64,000 nucleotides of DNA. Source: Adhaeribacter pallidiroseus. Lineage in GTDB: Bacteria > Bacteroidota > Bacteroidia > Cytophagales > Hymenobacteraceae. Of this stretch, positions 18,906 to 28,133 are shown piece after piece. A program made the position numbers and the translations under genes. Location of the stretch: assembly GCF_003340495.1 (NCBI RefSeq), contig NZ_QASA01000001.1, positions 5,022,001 through 5,086,000 on the forward strand, written 5' to 3'. Within the stretch, counting starts at the first letter, position 1, and each line of letters starts with the position of its first letter. Under the pieces are notes generated by a model, which had not been told where the DNA came from, did not search any database, and saw only the letters and a list, made by a program, of their open reading frames with translations.

Positions 18906-19370
18906 GTAGAAATTAGGAATACCCAACCAAAGCCAAACAAGTTTACAGGCCTAAAAAGAGTGACCCACATATTTTCTAAAGAACTTACGCAAAAGTTGGC
19001 AGTGCGGACACTGCTAAAGGCGGTAGGATTGTTTGTAGCTTCTATGCCGTCGTTTGTGTCTTCATAAACGACTTTTAGCGCTTTGTTTGCGTTTGGCCCA
19101 TATCAATTACTTTAACCAAGTATCGGCTTATTTTTTTAAATAAATAAGTAAAAACAAATAAGCCGCCACTCCTATTGGGCTATTTGCGTAGCAAATTTCT
19201 ACTTAAAACAATATTTCCTTTTTCGCTCATCCTAACCCATTCTGTTTATTTTAAAAAATTAAAAAATTTTATTCTTTCTGTACAATGTCCGCTTGATACA
19301 ATTTTTACGGTTGGTACGGGTAGTATTTTTGTTAAAAAAAACCACAGTATTATCCTAAAAACGTATTTGT
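18906..19370. other. Gene-free region with two hairpins
   Basis: Two compact hairpins stand out: GCAGTG-CGGA-CACTGC (18999-19014) and GTCGTTTGTG-TCTT-CATAAACGAC (19049-19072, one G-T pair). The sequence between and around them (ACTTACGCAAAAGTTGGCAG) looks like repeat or insertion-element debris, but I cannot name a family. Confidence 0.35.
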
Positions 19371-19900
19371 ATGAATGCGAAAGACCTCGTTTATTCGTTT
19401 GCTTGCCTTTCTTTTGCGGGGTCATTGGGGCCGCCATTTACGAACACCGGGCAGTAGTGCCGCAATGGAGTGCGGCTCCTCCCGCTTCGTTGAGCATGTT
19501 TCAAGGAAAATACGGCCTGAATGCTGGTGCCTTTTGGATGTATATTCATCCGGTAACTTTGTTTTTGTTAATGGCTGCCCTGGCGCTTTCCTGGAAAACG
19601 GCAAGAAAGAAAAATTTACTGATTACCGCGGCTGGTTACCTGGCTATTCTGGGTATTACGGCCATTTATTTTGTACCGGAACTAATGGCTATTACGGGCA
19701 CTCCTTTCTCCGAAACCGTAGATCCTTCTTTAATTAAACGAGCCCAGTTGTGGGAGCTTCTAAGCTTATTCCGATTGGCGGTACTGGTTGGACTAGCTAT
19801 TTACTTGTTTTTAGGGCTAACCAAAGTGGCCGCTAAGGAGAGTAATTCTCCAACAAATACGAAAGTTAGCGTGGCGCAGCCGCAACGGGTGGGCGTGTAA
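19371..19900 (+). pseudogene. Four-helix integral membrane protein, frameshifted near the start
   Basis: Translation from ATG 19371 gives MNAKDLVYSFACLSFAG. The continuation expected of the family (GVIGAAIYEHRAVVPQWSAAPP) is in another frame from about 19418. One extra G in the run GCGGGG (19416-19420) would join them into a protein of about 177 aa with four membrane helices, the motif VPQWSAAPPASLSMFQGKYG, and YFVPELMAITGTPFS. I recall similar unnamed DUF1772-like membrane proteins in Bacteroidota. The break lies inside the first helix, so as written the gene makes no intact product. It is a true frameshift or a base missing from the sequence. Confidence 0.65.
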
Positions 19901-20019
19901 GCTACCGACAGGTAACTAGAAGAAGCCACTACTATTCATAAAATCAGCTATGCCTCCTACAGATTATTGATAGTGGATTAAAACGCAAACTATAAACCAA
20001 TCTTATAACAATTAACCCA

Positions 20020-20571
20020 ATGAAAATTTCCTATCCGCACACGGTTGCTGGCACTACGGGGGAGAAAATCACTTTTTTAAATTCTTATATAAAAGACGGC
20101 GTAGAGATACTGGAAGGCGAAGTAGAAGTGCAACCCCAGGCTGGCCCCCCGATGCACACGCATCATAAACAAGACGAAAGTTTTACCAGCGTATCGGGCA
20201 CCATGGCTTATCAAATTCTCGGGCACGAAGTAAAATACGCTTACCCCGGAGAAACAGTATTAATAAAAGCCGGTATACCGCATAAATTCTGGAACCCTGG
20301 CCCCGACTTGCTGAAATGCAAAAGCTATGTAAACCCACCAGACAATTTCGTTTACTTCTTGACGGAGTTATACCGTTCTATTAATGAAAATAAAGGCAAG
20401 CCCAGCCTGTACGACGGAGCGTTCTTATTGACTCATTTTAAGTCTGAATTTGCCATGCACGACATTCCCCCTTTTGTGCAAAAATTCACTTTCCCAACCG
20501 TATTATTCTTTGGTAAGCTAACCGGTAAGAATCGGAAGTTCCGCCATGCACCAACCTCTGTTCCGGCCTAG
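20020..20571 (+). CDS. Cupin-domain protein
   Basis: A 183-aa small beta-barrel. The cupin metal site is visible as MHTHHKQDESF (about residues 47-57) and the second motif PGETVLIKAGIPHKFWNPG (about 75-93). The C-terminal third (YDGAFLLTHF, VQKFTFPTVLFFGKL) is shared with the next gene and with the cupin at 24876. The reaction or ligand is unknown. It is 95 bp upstream of a paralogue in the same direction and probably arose by tandem duplication. Confidence 0.88.
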   Translation: MKISYPHTVAGTTGEKITFLNSYIKDGVEILEGEVEVQPQAGPPMHTHHKQDESFTSVSGTMAYQILGHEVKYAYPGETVLIKAGIPHKFWNPGPDLLKCKSYVNPPDNFVYFLTELYRSINENKGKPSLYDGAFLLTHFKSEFAMHDIPPFVQKFTFPTVLFFGKLTGKNRKFRHAPTSVPA

Positions 20572-20665
20572 TATAGCAGTAGCTCGGCTATATTTTCTAC
20601 ACCCAGCCCAGATTTGTGCAAACTAAACAATTAAAGTAAACCATCAATCCTATAAAACTAAACTT

Positions 20666-21220
20666 ATGAAAATTGCATATCCGCACACCATTACCAATAG
20701 CGAAGGCGAAAAAATTATATTTCACGGCGTACAAAAAGAGCCCGATGGGGATAGAGTTCTGGTGGAGAATTTTGTAACGCCCGGGCACGGCCCCGTAATG
20801 CATACCCATTTTCTGCAAGACGAATCTTTAACCGTGGTCAAAGGAAAAATTGCTTATATCGTGCAGGGGCAAGAAGCGCAATACGCTGGTGAGGGGGAAA
20901 CCATTGTGTTTAAACGCGGCGTACCGCACCGTTTCTGGAATGCCGGCCCAGACATTCTGAATTGTATAGGCTGGATAAAACCCGCGAATACCATCGTGTT
21001 TTTTCTTTCGGCTATTTACGAAGCGCAAAACAAATCCGGGAAAGCCCAACCTGAAACCTTCGACGGCGCTTATCTTTTAACCCGGTATGCCCAGGAGTAC
21101 GACCTACCCGGGATTCCTACGTTCGTGAAGAAAACCGTAATGCCTTTTACGTACAAGGTTGGCTTGATGCTGGGAAAATACAAACACTTTAAAGATGCTC
21201 CCGAACCCGTGATCAGATAA
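20666..21220 (+). CDS. Cupin-domain protein (tandem paralogue)
   Basis: 184 aa, close in order and motifs to the preceding gene: both start MKI.YPHT and share VMHTHFLQDESL (metal-binding His pair), GETIVFKRGVPHRFWNAGPD, and FDGAYLLTRYAQEY. The likely fold is a single-domain cupin; function unknown. The two genes probably form an operon with the preceding region. Confidence 0.88.
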   Translation: MKIAYPHTITNSEGEKIIFHGVQKEPDGDRVLVENFVTPGHGPVMHTHFLQDESLTVVKGKIAYIVQGQEAQYAGEGETIVFKRGVPHRFWNAGPDILNCIGWIKPANTIVFFLSAIYEAQNKSGKAQPETFDGAYLLTRYAQEYDLPGIPTFVKKTVMPFTYKVGLMLGKYKHFKDAPEPVIR

Positions 21221-21945
21221 AAGTTATCAAAAAGAATAATAACTGTTATAGCGAGCTCTGCGGCGACTCATATTAAACCGTAGCACTGCCTCTACTGGTT
21301 CTCGCTTGTAACGAAGAAAATTAGTTTTTCCGGAATTTTTAGAAAGCTGCTTTTTGAGTTTTAAGCTTTTAAGTGGAGAAGTTGGCAGAATTTTTAAATT
21401 TTTGGCTACAACGATCGCCTAACCGCAAAAATTTAAAAAAGCGGGCCGGGTAAACCGCTCACTAGTTTGGCACCTGTCCAGAATCAGATAAATTCCTAAT
21501 TATTTTAACAGCTGATTTTTTTAAAAATACTGGCGTGATTCGTCCTGTTTTAACAGAAAACCGGTGAGCAGCACCTCTGACGAAGTTGCCCTGATTGGTT
21601 TTAAAAATTATTTAATTTAACGGGAGTTTAAGCTAAGAAAAGAACACCTCCAGAAAGGAGCTATCCTACTCCATCTCTGTCATCCTGGAAAAATCTAATC
21701 AATTATTTACTGGTTAGCTTCTTACAGGAGGACGGAAATAGATAGTAAAAAACAGGAGAAAGATAGTTTTAACGTTCTGAGTTGTATTGCCACTTGCTGT
21801 TGGTTTAGTGCTGATGTCGAACTCACGTTCATAGAGCAGAATATTCCGCTTTATGAACGCTACGCCGCAACAGCGCCGCTATAGTTAAATGGTATTTTTA
21901 ATAACTAAGTTGTTATTGTTGCCTTCTAGCCACAATAATACACGT
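21221..21945. other. 725-bp gene-free region with two imperfect palindromes
   Basis: No gene is supported. GTCATCCTGGAAAAATCT (21679-21696) is imperfectly inverted at 21716-21733, resembling the ends of the dispersed repeats at 37811 and 40635. A second hairpin pairs CGTTCATAGAGC (21826-21837) with GCTTTATGAACG (21848-21859), with one mismatch. The region probably collects repeat debris. Confidence 0.4.
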
Positions 21946-22719
21946 TTATTTTTCCATAGCTAATTCTACGTTGCCTAAACCGCCGTTTATGGTTATTTCC
22001 AAAGAGTGCGAAGTCTTCCCGTACATATCGTTTACGTAATAACCGCCTTGTTTCTTAAACCCACTGTTATCCAGGCTGCCTAAGCCGTTTACTTTTACCC
22101 GTACCCCGGTTTCGCGCGGCAGTACCAGGTTTAAACTGCCAATGCCCCCGTTAATGCTGGCTTTCAGGTTATTGTTGCGCTTACCCGATAAATCCAGGTT
22201 AACCTCTCCTACGCCGGCGTTCACATCCAGTTCACTTACCGAGGTATTGGCCAGGTTCACGTTAAACTCGCCGGCCCCGGCGTCCACTACTACCCGGTTT
22301 AACTTAGCGCCGCGCAGGTCTACATTGGTTTCGCCAGCGCCCATGCGTAATTTTAAGTTAGTGGCTACTTCCTGCGGCAAAATAATAGCCCAATCGTTGC
22401 GGTCTTTATCTTTCATGTTGGTATTTTCTTCCTTGGGCTGTTTAATCGAAAGCATGCCTTGGCCGGGTTCGCCGTTGTATTTTACCTGGGGCTTCCAGGC
22501 GTCTTTGGTGTAGGTAAACCGGGCATCGGCTTTGGTGGTATTATGTGCTGTTAGTTTTAAAGTGCCGGCGTTAATCTGAATGTCGGCCAGCAAGGTTTTT
22601 ACATTTTTTAAATCCAGGCTCTGCGACGTACTGTGTTGGGCCAACACCGGTTGGTAGCCCGTAAGCGTAAGCACCGCGGCGCTAAATACAGATAAAAGGA
22701 TTAGTTTAATTGGTTTCAT
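21946..22719 (-). CDS. Exported toast-rack (LiaF/DUF2154-like) beta-helix protein
   Basis: I take ATG 22719 as the start because it gives a good signal peptide (MKPIKLILLSVFSAAVLTLTG..LAQ); the frame is open to 22776. The mature protein of about 230 aa is a ladder of short beta repeats: LKLRMGAGETNVDLRG, VVVDAGAGEFNVNLAN, LDVNAGVGEVNLDLSG, ASINGGIGSLNLVLP, ITINGGLGNVELAM. This spaced GAGE/GGIG pattern is typical of the toast-rack and LiaF-like cell-envelope family, whose members sit in stress-response loci. No membrane helix follows the signal, so it is probably periplasmic or surface exposed. Confidence 0.82.
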   Translation of the reverse strand: MKPIKLILLSVFSAAVLTLTGYQPVLAQHSTSQSLDLKNVKTLLADIQINAGTLKLTAHNTTKADARFTYTKDAWKPQVKYNGEPGQGMLSIKQPKEENTNMKDKDRNDWAIILPQEVATNLKLRMGAGETNVDLRGAKLNRVVVDAGAGEFNVNLANTSVSELDVNAGVGEVNLDLSGKRNNNLKASINGGIGSLNLVLPRETGVRVKVNGLGSLDNSGFKKQGGYYVNDMYGKTSHSLEITINGGLGNVELAMEK

Positions 22720-23019
22720 AGAAGTTGACATAAGCAATAGTTTTTGTTTTCGAATGTGAGATGTAAAAGCGAGCATTATTACACATATTTACCTGAATTT
22801 TTAATTTAAAAATGGCCCAGGTTATTAACTGGTAAATGTGTTCTTGCCCCAGTAAGCAGTAATAAAAGTGCCAGAGTTTCATGTAGCTTATTACCAGTAA
22901 TTTAGTAAGCAGCAAGAGCGCACTTTCGGCAATAACTGTTCGCTTCTGATACAGCGTTCGTCCGCTTTCAGGCAATTCAAGCTATCTTCATATCAAATAT
23001 AAGCACGTAGCCGGACACT

Positions 23020-23601
23020 TTATTTTCTGCGGCGGATGCGGCTCAAAGTTTCGGGAGTAATACCCAAATAAGAGGCGATGTACACCAAAGGCACCCGTTG
23101 CAGAATAAATGGTTGCCGTATTATTAACTGCTGATAGCGCTCTTCGGGGGTATCTAACAAAAAGGATTCTTCGCGCAGGGTTTTGCGGTTAAACATGCCT
23201 TCCATCATCAATCTTCCCAGCTTTTGCCAATTCGGGTAGTGCTCAAACAAATCCAGAAGCGTTGGCCGGGTAAACGTTATCAGCGTAGTGGGTTCCATGG
23301 CCACAATGTTAAACCGGACCGGCGTTTGGGTCATTAAACTTTGGTAACCACCCGTGGCCATATTTTCGAAGTTAAAATCGTTGGTAACTTCTTTGCCATC
23401 TACCAGGTAGTAATGCCGCACGTAACCTTGGGCTACGTAAGCGCAATGCGTACACACGCTGCCTTGTCTTAAAAAATGCTCTTTCCGGGCCAGGTACCGA
23501 ATTTGGGTTTGTTGTTGAAATGCGTGCCATTCGGCATCGGTAAATACTACCAATGTCGTGTAACTCGCGCGGGCCCGGGAATATATTTCGTCGGCGGTCA
23601 A
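23020..23601 (-). CDS. Crp/Fnr-family transcriptional regulator
   Basis: The 193-aa product has a cyclic-nucleotide-binding-like beta barrel (about 20-130: KEHFLRQGSVCTHCAYVAQGYVRHYYLVDGKEVTNDF) and a C-terminal helix-turn-helix (VPLVYIASYLGITPETLSRIRRRK). It is a short Bacteroidota-type Crp/Fnr protein. The four-cysteine Fe-S cluster pattern of true FNR is absent (only a CTHC pair). A perfect FNR/CRP-type palindrome lies 55 bp upstream, between it and the divergent MBL gene, suggesting autoregulation and control of that neighbour. Confidence 0.9.
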   Translation of the reverse strand: MTADEIYSRARASYTTLVVFTDAEWHAFQQQTQIRYLARKEHFLRQGSVCTHCAYVAQGYVRHYYLVDGKEVTNDFNFENMATGGYQSLMTQTPVRFNIVAMEPTTLITFTRPTLLDLFEHYPNWQKLGRLMMEGMFNRKTLREESFLLDTPEERYQQLIIRQPFILQRVPLVYIASYLGITPETLSRIRRRK

Positions 23602-23655
23602 AAGAAGTAAAGCTGTTTTTTATTTTTTAAATTTTTAATGCGCCATGTCTTAAAT

Positions 23656-23671
23656 CTTGATCTTGATCAAG
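23656..23671. promoter_or_regulatory. Perfect FNR/CRP-type operator palindrome
   Basis: CTTGAT-CTTG-ATCAAG is a perfect dyad that includes the classical TTGAT-N4-ATCAA consensus (23657-23670). It lies between divergent genes: 55 bp from the Crp/Fnr gene start and 60 bp from the MBL lipoprotein start. That is the expected place for the regulator's own site. Confidence 0.65.
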
Positions 23672-23731
23672 GTTTAAGGGAAAATACCTGATTTACTTTG
23701 CCTCAGTAAACAACTTTATATACAAGTATTT

Positions 23732-24730
23732 ATGAGACAAATATGTAAAATTTTCGGAAGTATTTTGCTGTTGGGTTTAAGCAGTTGCTACACGCCTCAG
23801 CCCGTGGCTGGTCCGGAGGCGCCGGCTACCTTATTTAATAAAACCTGGAGCCATTACCCGGGTTTAAAATTACACGTTTTTAACACCGGCACGAACCGGG
23901 TGCCCGATCTACTGGCGGGACCTAACCAACCCTGGCGACCGGTGCCGGCTTTTGTAATCGAACACCCGCAGCATGGTTTAGTCGTTTTTGATTGTGGACT
24001 GGGACCGGAGATAGCGCAGAAAAAAGAAAAGGCGCTGCACCCTTTAGTAGCCTTATTGTTTAAATCCCGCTCAGCGCCTGGCGGCGACCTGGCCAGCCAA
24101 ATGCGCCGCAATGGGTGGTCTCCGGAAAAAGTAAGTACCGTCATCTTATCGCATTTGCACTTCGACCATACTGGCACCGCTCAGGCTTTTCGGAACGCTA
24201 CTTTTGTAACCACCAAAGGCTTAAAATTTAAAAATACTTCGCGAATAGAAGGGATGGAACCTGCCCATACCAATTGGATTACGCCGGCCCAACAACGAGA
24301 AATTGATTTTACGCAGGGTAGGCCTTACGCCACCTTTCCGCGCACCATCGATCTTTTTAACGATGGCAGTATTATTTTAATTTCCGGCGAAGGCCACTCG
24401 CAAGGAGATTTGGCGGCCTTGGTGCAATTACCGCAAGGCCCGGTATTACTAGCCGGCGACGCGGTCGTTCATTTTGATTGGCTGGGTTCGGAGGACGTAC
24501 AGAAAATTGCGCAAGACCAGCAAAAAGCGGCCGCAATGCGCAACCAAGTCCGAGCCCTGCAACAAGCAGCACCAGGCGTAGTAATTATTCCGGGCCACGA
24601 TCTTTCCGCGGTACCCGATAACCGCCCCGATATGCAGCTGCATCAAAAAGCTTTGTTTCAGCCGGCCGCCTGGCTTACTAACCCGCAGGCAGATACTCCG
24701 GTTGCTCAGAATAAGCCGGCTACTCCTTAA
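23732..24730 (+). CDS. MBL-fold hydrolase lipoprotein, N-acyl-homoserine-lactonase-like
   Basis: 332 aa with a lipoprotein signal (LLLGLSSC). The metallo-beta-lactamase fold is shown by LSHLHFDHTG (HxHxDH, about 139-148), GEGHSQGDLAAL (third His), LLAGDAVVHFDW (Asp) and IIPGHDLS (last His). The order and the VVFDCGLGPE strand resemble lactonase-type members that open lactone rings, including acyl-homoserine lactones. The substrate is not proven and the protein is membrane anchored, which fits an envelope role. It is divergent from a Crp/Fnr gene with a shared operator. Confidence 0.85.
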   Translation: MRQICKIFGSILLLGLSSCYTPQPVAGPEAPATLFNKTWSHYPGLKLHVFNTGTNRVPDLLAGPNQPWRPVPAFVIEHPQHGLVVFDCGLGPEIAQKKEKALHPLVALLFKSRSAPGGDLASQMRRNGWSPEKVSTVILSHLHFDHTGTAQAFRNATFVTTKGLKFKNTSRIEGMEPAHTNWITPAQQREIDFTQGRPYATFPRTIDLFNDGSIILISGEGHSQGDLAALVQLPQGPVLLAGDAVVHFDWLGSEDVQKIAQDQQKAAAMRNQVRALQQAAPGVVIIPGHDLSAVPDNRPDMQLHQKALFQPAAWLTNPQADTPVAQNKPATP

Positions 24731-24875
24731 AAATTTAAAAAATGCTGGGTGGCGTATCTCCCACGAACGGCATACGGCTGGTCGTCCCTTACTCCTGTTC
24801 TTTTACCCGAGCTAGCAGGCATTGCCAGGCAACTATATAATTAACCTTACTTAAATTATACTCCAATACTAATCT

Positions 24876-25427
24876 ATGACTTTCCCTAATAAAATAATTC
24901 GCAACTCTAAAACTGGCCAGGAAATTAGGTTTTTACAGAGCGGACCAGAAACCAAGGGGCAATTGCTACACCTGCAAACTACTTACCAACCCCACTCCCG
25001 GGAACCAGCGGCGCATTACCACCCTTACCAAACAGAAGATTTTAAGGTATTAGCCGGAGAAATAAACGTGCGCATCGGGAAAGAAGTAAAAATTTTAAAA
25101 AAAGGCGACGGCTTGCACCTCCCCGCCAACACCATTCATGCGAAGTGGAACGCGGCAGAGCAAGCAGCGGTGGTGGATTGGCAAATTAGACCGGCCTTAA
25201 ACACCGCCACTTTTTTTGAAACTACTACCGGATTAGCTAACGCGGGCAAAACCAACGCGGTCGGAATGCCTTCTATCTGGCAAGTGGCTTTGCTGGCAAC
25301 CCATTTTGCCAACGTATTTCGGTTAGCCAAACCGCCTTTTATGCTTCAGCGCGTGGTCTTTGGGTTACTTACGCCAATAGCTTATTTACTCGGCTACCGG
25401 CCCACCTATCCCGAGTACCTGGATTGA
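24876..25427 (+). CDS. Cupin-domain protein (third in the region)
   Basis: 183 aa. The cupin motifs are HYHPYQTEDFKVLAGEINV (about 47-65) and KKGDGLHLPANTIHAKWN (about 75-92). The C-terminal extension (IWQVALLATHF, LQRVVFGLLTPIAYLLGYRP) includes a hydrophobic stretch that may touch the membrane. It is related to, but clearly diverged from, the cupins at 20020 and 20666. The function is unknown. Confidence 0.86.
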   Translation: MTFPNKIIRNSKTGQEIRFLQSGPETKGQLLHLQTTYQPHSREPAAHYHPYQTEDFKVLAGEINVRIGKEVKILKKGDGLHLPANTIHAKWNAAEQAAVVDWQIRPALNTATFFETTTGLANAGKTNAVGMPSIWQVALLATHFANVFRLAKPPFMLQRVVFGLLTPIAYLLGYRPTYPEYLD

Positions 25428-25586
25428 TTTAAAACGTGCTCAGCGGTAGGCTGAATTATATTAACTTAGGTAAAGTACTAGCGAATACCGCCCAGTTGGT
25501 TAATCCGGAGACGAGTCTTGCGAATAGACGTACACCTGGCTAATTACATGTAAAACGAGGTGAGCGGCTTTCGACAACAAGAAAGT

Positions 25587-26738
25587 TTACCAGGCAAACT
25601 GAATCCCAACTTCTTCACCAGGAAAAAGGTTGTACCATTTGGCGGATAGTGACCTAGTAGAAAACTCGCCGCCGCGAGGTGATTCGCTTATATTAACATC
25701 TGCCCCACGTACTGTTCTGTTGGTAAGCCGCTTTGCTGCTTGCCCTACGGGAACAATCCTGTTGGTAGGAGACCACAGAACAATAGTAAATTCCCGGATA
25801 ATATCTCCATCAATCACATTGGGGTAACCCCATGTATCTTCATTCTCGGCAAGAGATGTATTCTGCCCAAAGGCACTTCGATTTTGAGGCAACGGGAGTT
25901 CATCAATATAAGTGGCTCCCGTTATTACGGTTCTGGTTTCTCCCGCTTTAGCATCAAATATAACATCATAGGAGCTCCCGGAGGCGTCCGCTGTTTCGCG
26001 TTCAGAGCCATACCATCGCTCAATTCTCGCCCGATTATCTGATGTAAATGCTTCAAAAAATTCAGTATTTTCAGATTGAGATACATCTTTAAGCATAAGC
26101 AGAGTATATACCATTCTAACGGTAGCCATTCGCGTTCTAGGGTTTTGTTCTGGCTGAAAACGAAGTTCAACAAGTTGGGTGGCTGCTAGAATAACGTAAG
26201 CTTTTCCTCTTTTTCTTGCTTCGTCTATGCAGGATTGTAAACCAGGATCGTTGAACTGACTAACACGTACCTTTACCAAACGAGGAAAAAGACTGGCGAA
26301 AACATCATAGCCCAGGACCCTTCCTGTACCTATTAATAGGATGCCTAAAAATATAGCGGCTAAAAGAGATATTACTAATCGCTTTTTACTAGATGCTACC
26401 CAAAAGGCAAATCCAATCCATGTGCTTGGTTGCTGGGAGTCTACAGGAGGTTCGTCTTGCTTTTCAGCATTAAAATCTTTAACCTGCATAGAAGGTGTTG
26501 GGGCTTTTCTATCTATTTCAGAATCTAATCCAAGGTCTTTGGCAAGTTGGTAAAGTTGATCCTCCGTAAGATCTAATAGTAAGACTTCTAGGAATGCTCC
26601 TTTATGCCGGATTTCATCCGGATCAATATCAATCCCGAACCTTTTGTTCAGGAACTCAGCGAGTCCGTAGCGGGAGTATTTTTTTTGAAGAATTCGACTA
26701 ACTTCTGCAACAATGCTTTTGCGATCATTAACCGCCAT
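25587..26738 (-). CDS. Unrecognised single-pass membrane protein with an effector-associated-like N-terminal domain
   Basis: 383 aa, not assigned to a family. Residues 1-75 (VAEVSRILQKKYSRYGLAEFLNKRFGI, LLLDLTEDQLYQLAKDLGLD) look like the small all-helical adaptor domains seen at the N-termini of bacterial conflict proteins (effector-associated or AbiJ-N-like); this is only resemblance. A linker rich in P/Q/S leads to one membrane helix (RLVISLLAAIFLGILLIGTG, about residues 120-140). A soluble region of about 240 residues with no motif I know completes it (LAATQLVELRF, ETRTVITGATYIDELPLPQN, FPGEEVGIQF at the end). Codon use looks more AT-rich than in the neighbours, suggesting acquired DNA. 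Confidence 0.8.
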   Translation of the reverse strand: MAVNDRKSIVAEVSRILQKKYSRYGLAEFLNKRFGIDIDPDEIRHKGAFLEVLLLDLTEDQLYQLAKDLGLDSEIDRKAPTPSMQVKDFNAEKQDEPPVDSQQPSTWIGFAFWVASSKKRLVISLLAAIFLGILLIGTGRVLGYDVFASLFPRLVKVRVSQFNDPGLQSCIDEARKRGKAYVILAATQLVELRFQPEQNPRTRMATVRMVYTLLMLKDVSQSENTEFFEAFTSDNRARIERWYGSERETADASGSSYDVIFDAKAGETRTVITGATYIDELPLPQNRSAFGQNTSLAENEDTWGYPNVIDGDIIREFTIVLWSPTNRIVPVGQAAKRLTNRTVRGADVNISESPRGGEFSTRSLSAKWYNLFPGEEVGIQFAW

Positions 26739-27192
26739 AACAATTTTTCTCGTGGGTCTGAATTTAACTACAAAATATCTATTGCATTTTTTGTGATTAG
26801 CTTACGTTTATAGAAAGAACAGCCACTAAATGTCTTCTAAAAATAGAAGTTTATTTAATACGCAACAGGTTTAATTTAAAAAAGAAATACAAAAGCATTT
26901 CGTTAGGCCAGATGGTAAGTAAGCACTTTTAGCTTTTTTACCAACTTAAAGCGGAAGCTATAAAATAGACTAGTTTTATCTTTCGGGTAAACGGTATGTA
27001 GTTTAACTTTCAAGCATTCTACATCTTCTGCCTTAATTAAATTACTCGCATGGTTCCAACCACTTGCTACCACCGTTTACGGTAACGCTAAACCAGGAAG
27101 CTGTAATAAAACTTAGGCAGTAAAACCTCTTATAGCTTATCTGCTTCAATGCTTTATATTTATAACTAATTTTAAGGCTAATCTCTATAAAG
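26739..27192. other. Divergent intergenic region
   Basis: It separates two outward-facing genes of unknown function. A small hairpin, CTTCTA-AAAA-TAGAAG (26834-26849), is the only clear structure. The promoters for both genes must lie here, but no consensus is obvious. Confidence 0.4.
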
Positions 27193-27909
27193 ATGACAGA
27201 AGAACAGTATGCTAAAATCCAGGCTAGACTCGAAAGGCTAGAATCTAAGAAAAAAGACATTTGGGACATAATACAAATACTAGGCACCCTATTAATACCG
27301 GTCGCCATTGCCTTTGCCGGGAATCAATATTCAAAAGCGCAACAAGCCGAAGCCTTGCAAGTAGAGCAACTCCAAATAGAACGTTCGCATGAGATGGCCC
27401 AGGTAAATGCCAGAATAGGACAGGCGGGCTTAATAGCATCCATGCTGGATCATTTATTAAGTTCGGATGTAAAAAGAAAACAACTGGCCACGGAAGCGGT
27501 ACTGATAGCCAACCCCGAGATAGGTCCTACTTTGGTACGGATTGTTTCAGAAAAGGATAATAATCTGGAAGTAAGAAACTTTGCGAAGAATGCTCTCGAT
27601 GAAAGAAAAAATTCTTTAGTTCAAGGACTTTTCGACGAAAAACCAGCTAAAAGAAGCGAAGCCTACACTGGCCTGATGGCAGGATGGTCTAGCAATTCGG
27701 AGATTATTCCGGAAATTATTACCTATGCCCGGCAACATCAAGCAAATGTGGATGGGGTGAACAATGTGCTTATTTTCCTAAGCCACATGAACCAGGATGC
27801 TCTGATGCCATATAAAACCGAAATAGAAACTTTTATTGGAGAGGTGCAAAGTATGGGGCAAAAAACAAAAGAGCGAGGCGCAAAATTAAAAAATCGTTTG
27901 CCAAAATAA
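27193..27909 (+). CDS. Unrecognised membrane-anchored coiled-coil/HEAT-like protein
   Basis: 238 aa. The order is a short N-terminal coiled coil (MTEEQYAKIQARLERLESKK), one membrane helix (IIQILGTLLIPVAIAFAG, about 25-42), a second charged coiled coil (QQAEALQVEQLQIERSHEM), then a helical repeat region (LATEAVLIANPEIGPTLVRIV, EVRNFAKNALDERKNSLV, EIITYARQHQANVDGVNNVL) that looks like two or three HEAT-type units. No catalytic motif is visible. It is divergent from the unknown membrane protein at 25587, and the two may be partners, but I have no direct proof. Confidence 0.78.
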   Translation: MTEEQYAKIQARLERLESKKKDIWDIIQILGTLLIPVAIAFAGNQYSKAQQAEALQVEQLQIERSHEMAQVNARIGQAGLIASMLDHLLSSDVKRKQLATEAVLIANPEIGPTLVRIVSEKDNNLEVRNFAKNALDERKNSLVQGLFDEKPAKRSEAYTGLMAGWSSNSEIIPEIITYARQHQANVDGVNNVLIFLSHMNQDALMPYKTEIETFIGEVQSMGQKTKERGAKLKNRLPK

Positions 27910-28133
27910 TTTTCTACTAAGTATAATTTAGATAGACTAACCAGTATAAGAGTTAAAAATTTGCGGGTAAGCCGCTTGCCTTTGGTTTCAGTCCTTCTCC
28001 ATCTTTTACCTCAGTTTAATTACCTGCCTAATTCGGACTAATGGCTGTAAACTTTTCTATTAAAAACCATCTCCGATGAACATCTTCTCGGCCTATAACC
28101 ATCCACATGGGTATTTACTAGGGCCGGTTTTAC

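Noticed and set aside
19375-19737. 120-aa open frame overlapping the membrane protein
   Set aside because: It is out of frame with the recognisable protein beyond 19418, rich in Arg/Ser/Phe, and lacks any domain; it is a shadow of the frameshifted gene.
24841-24871. Fifth ECF promoter before the third cupin
   Set aside because: AATTAACCTT and TACTAATC are both present, but 18 nt apart instead of 13, and the second block ends 5 nt before the start codon, too close for a promoter.
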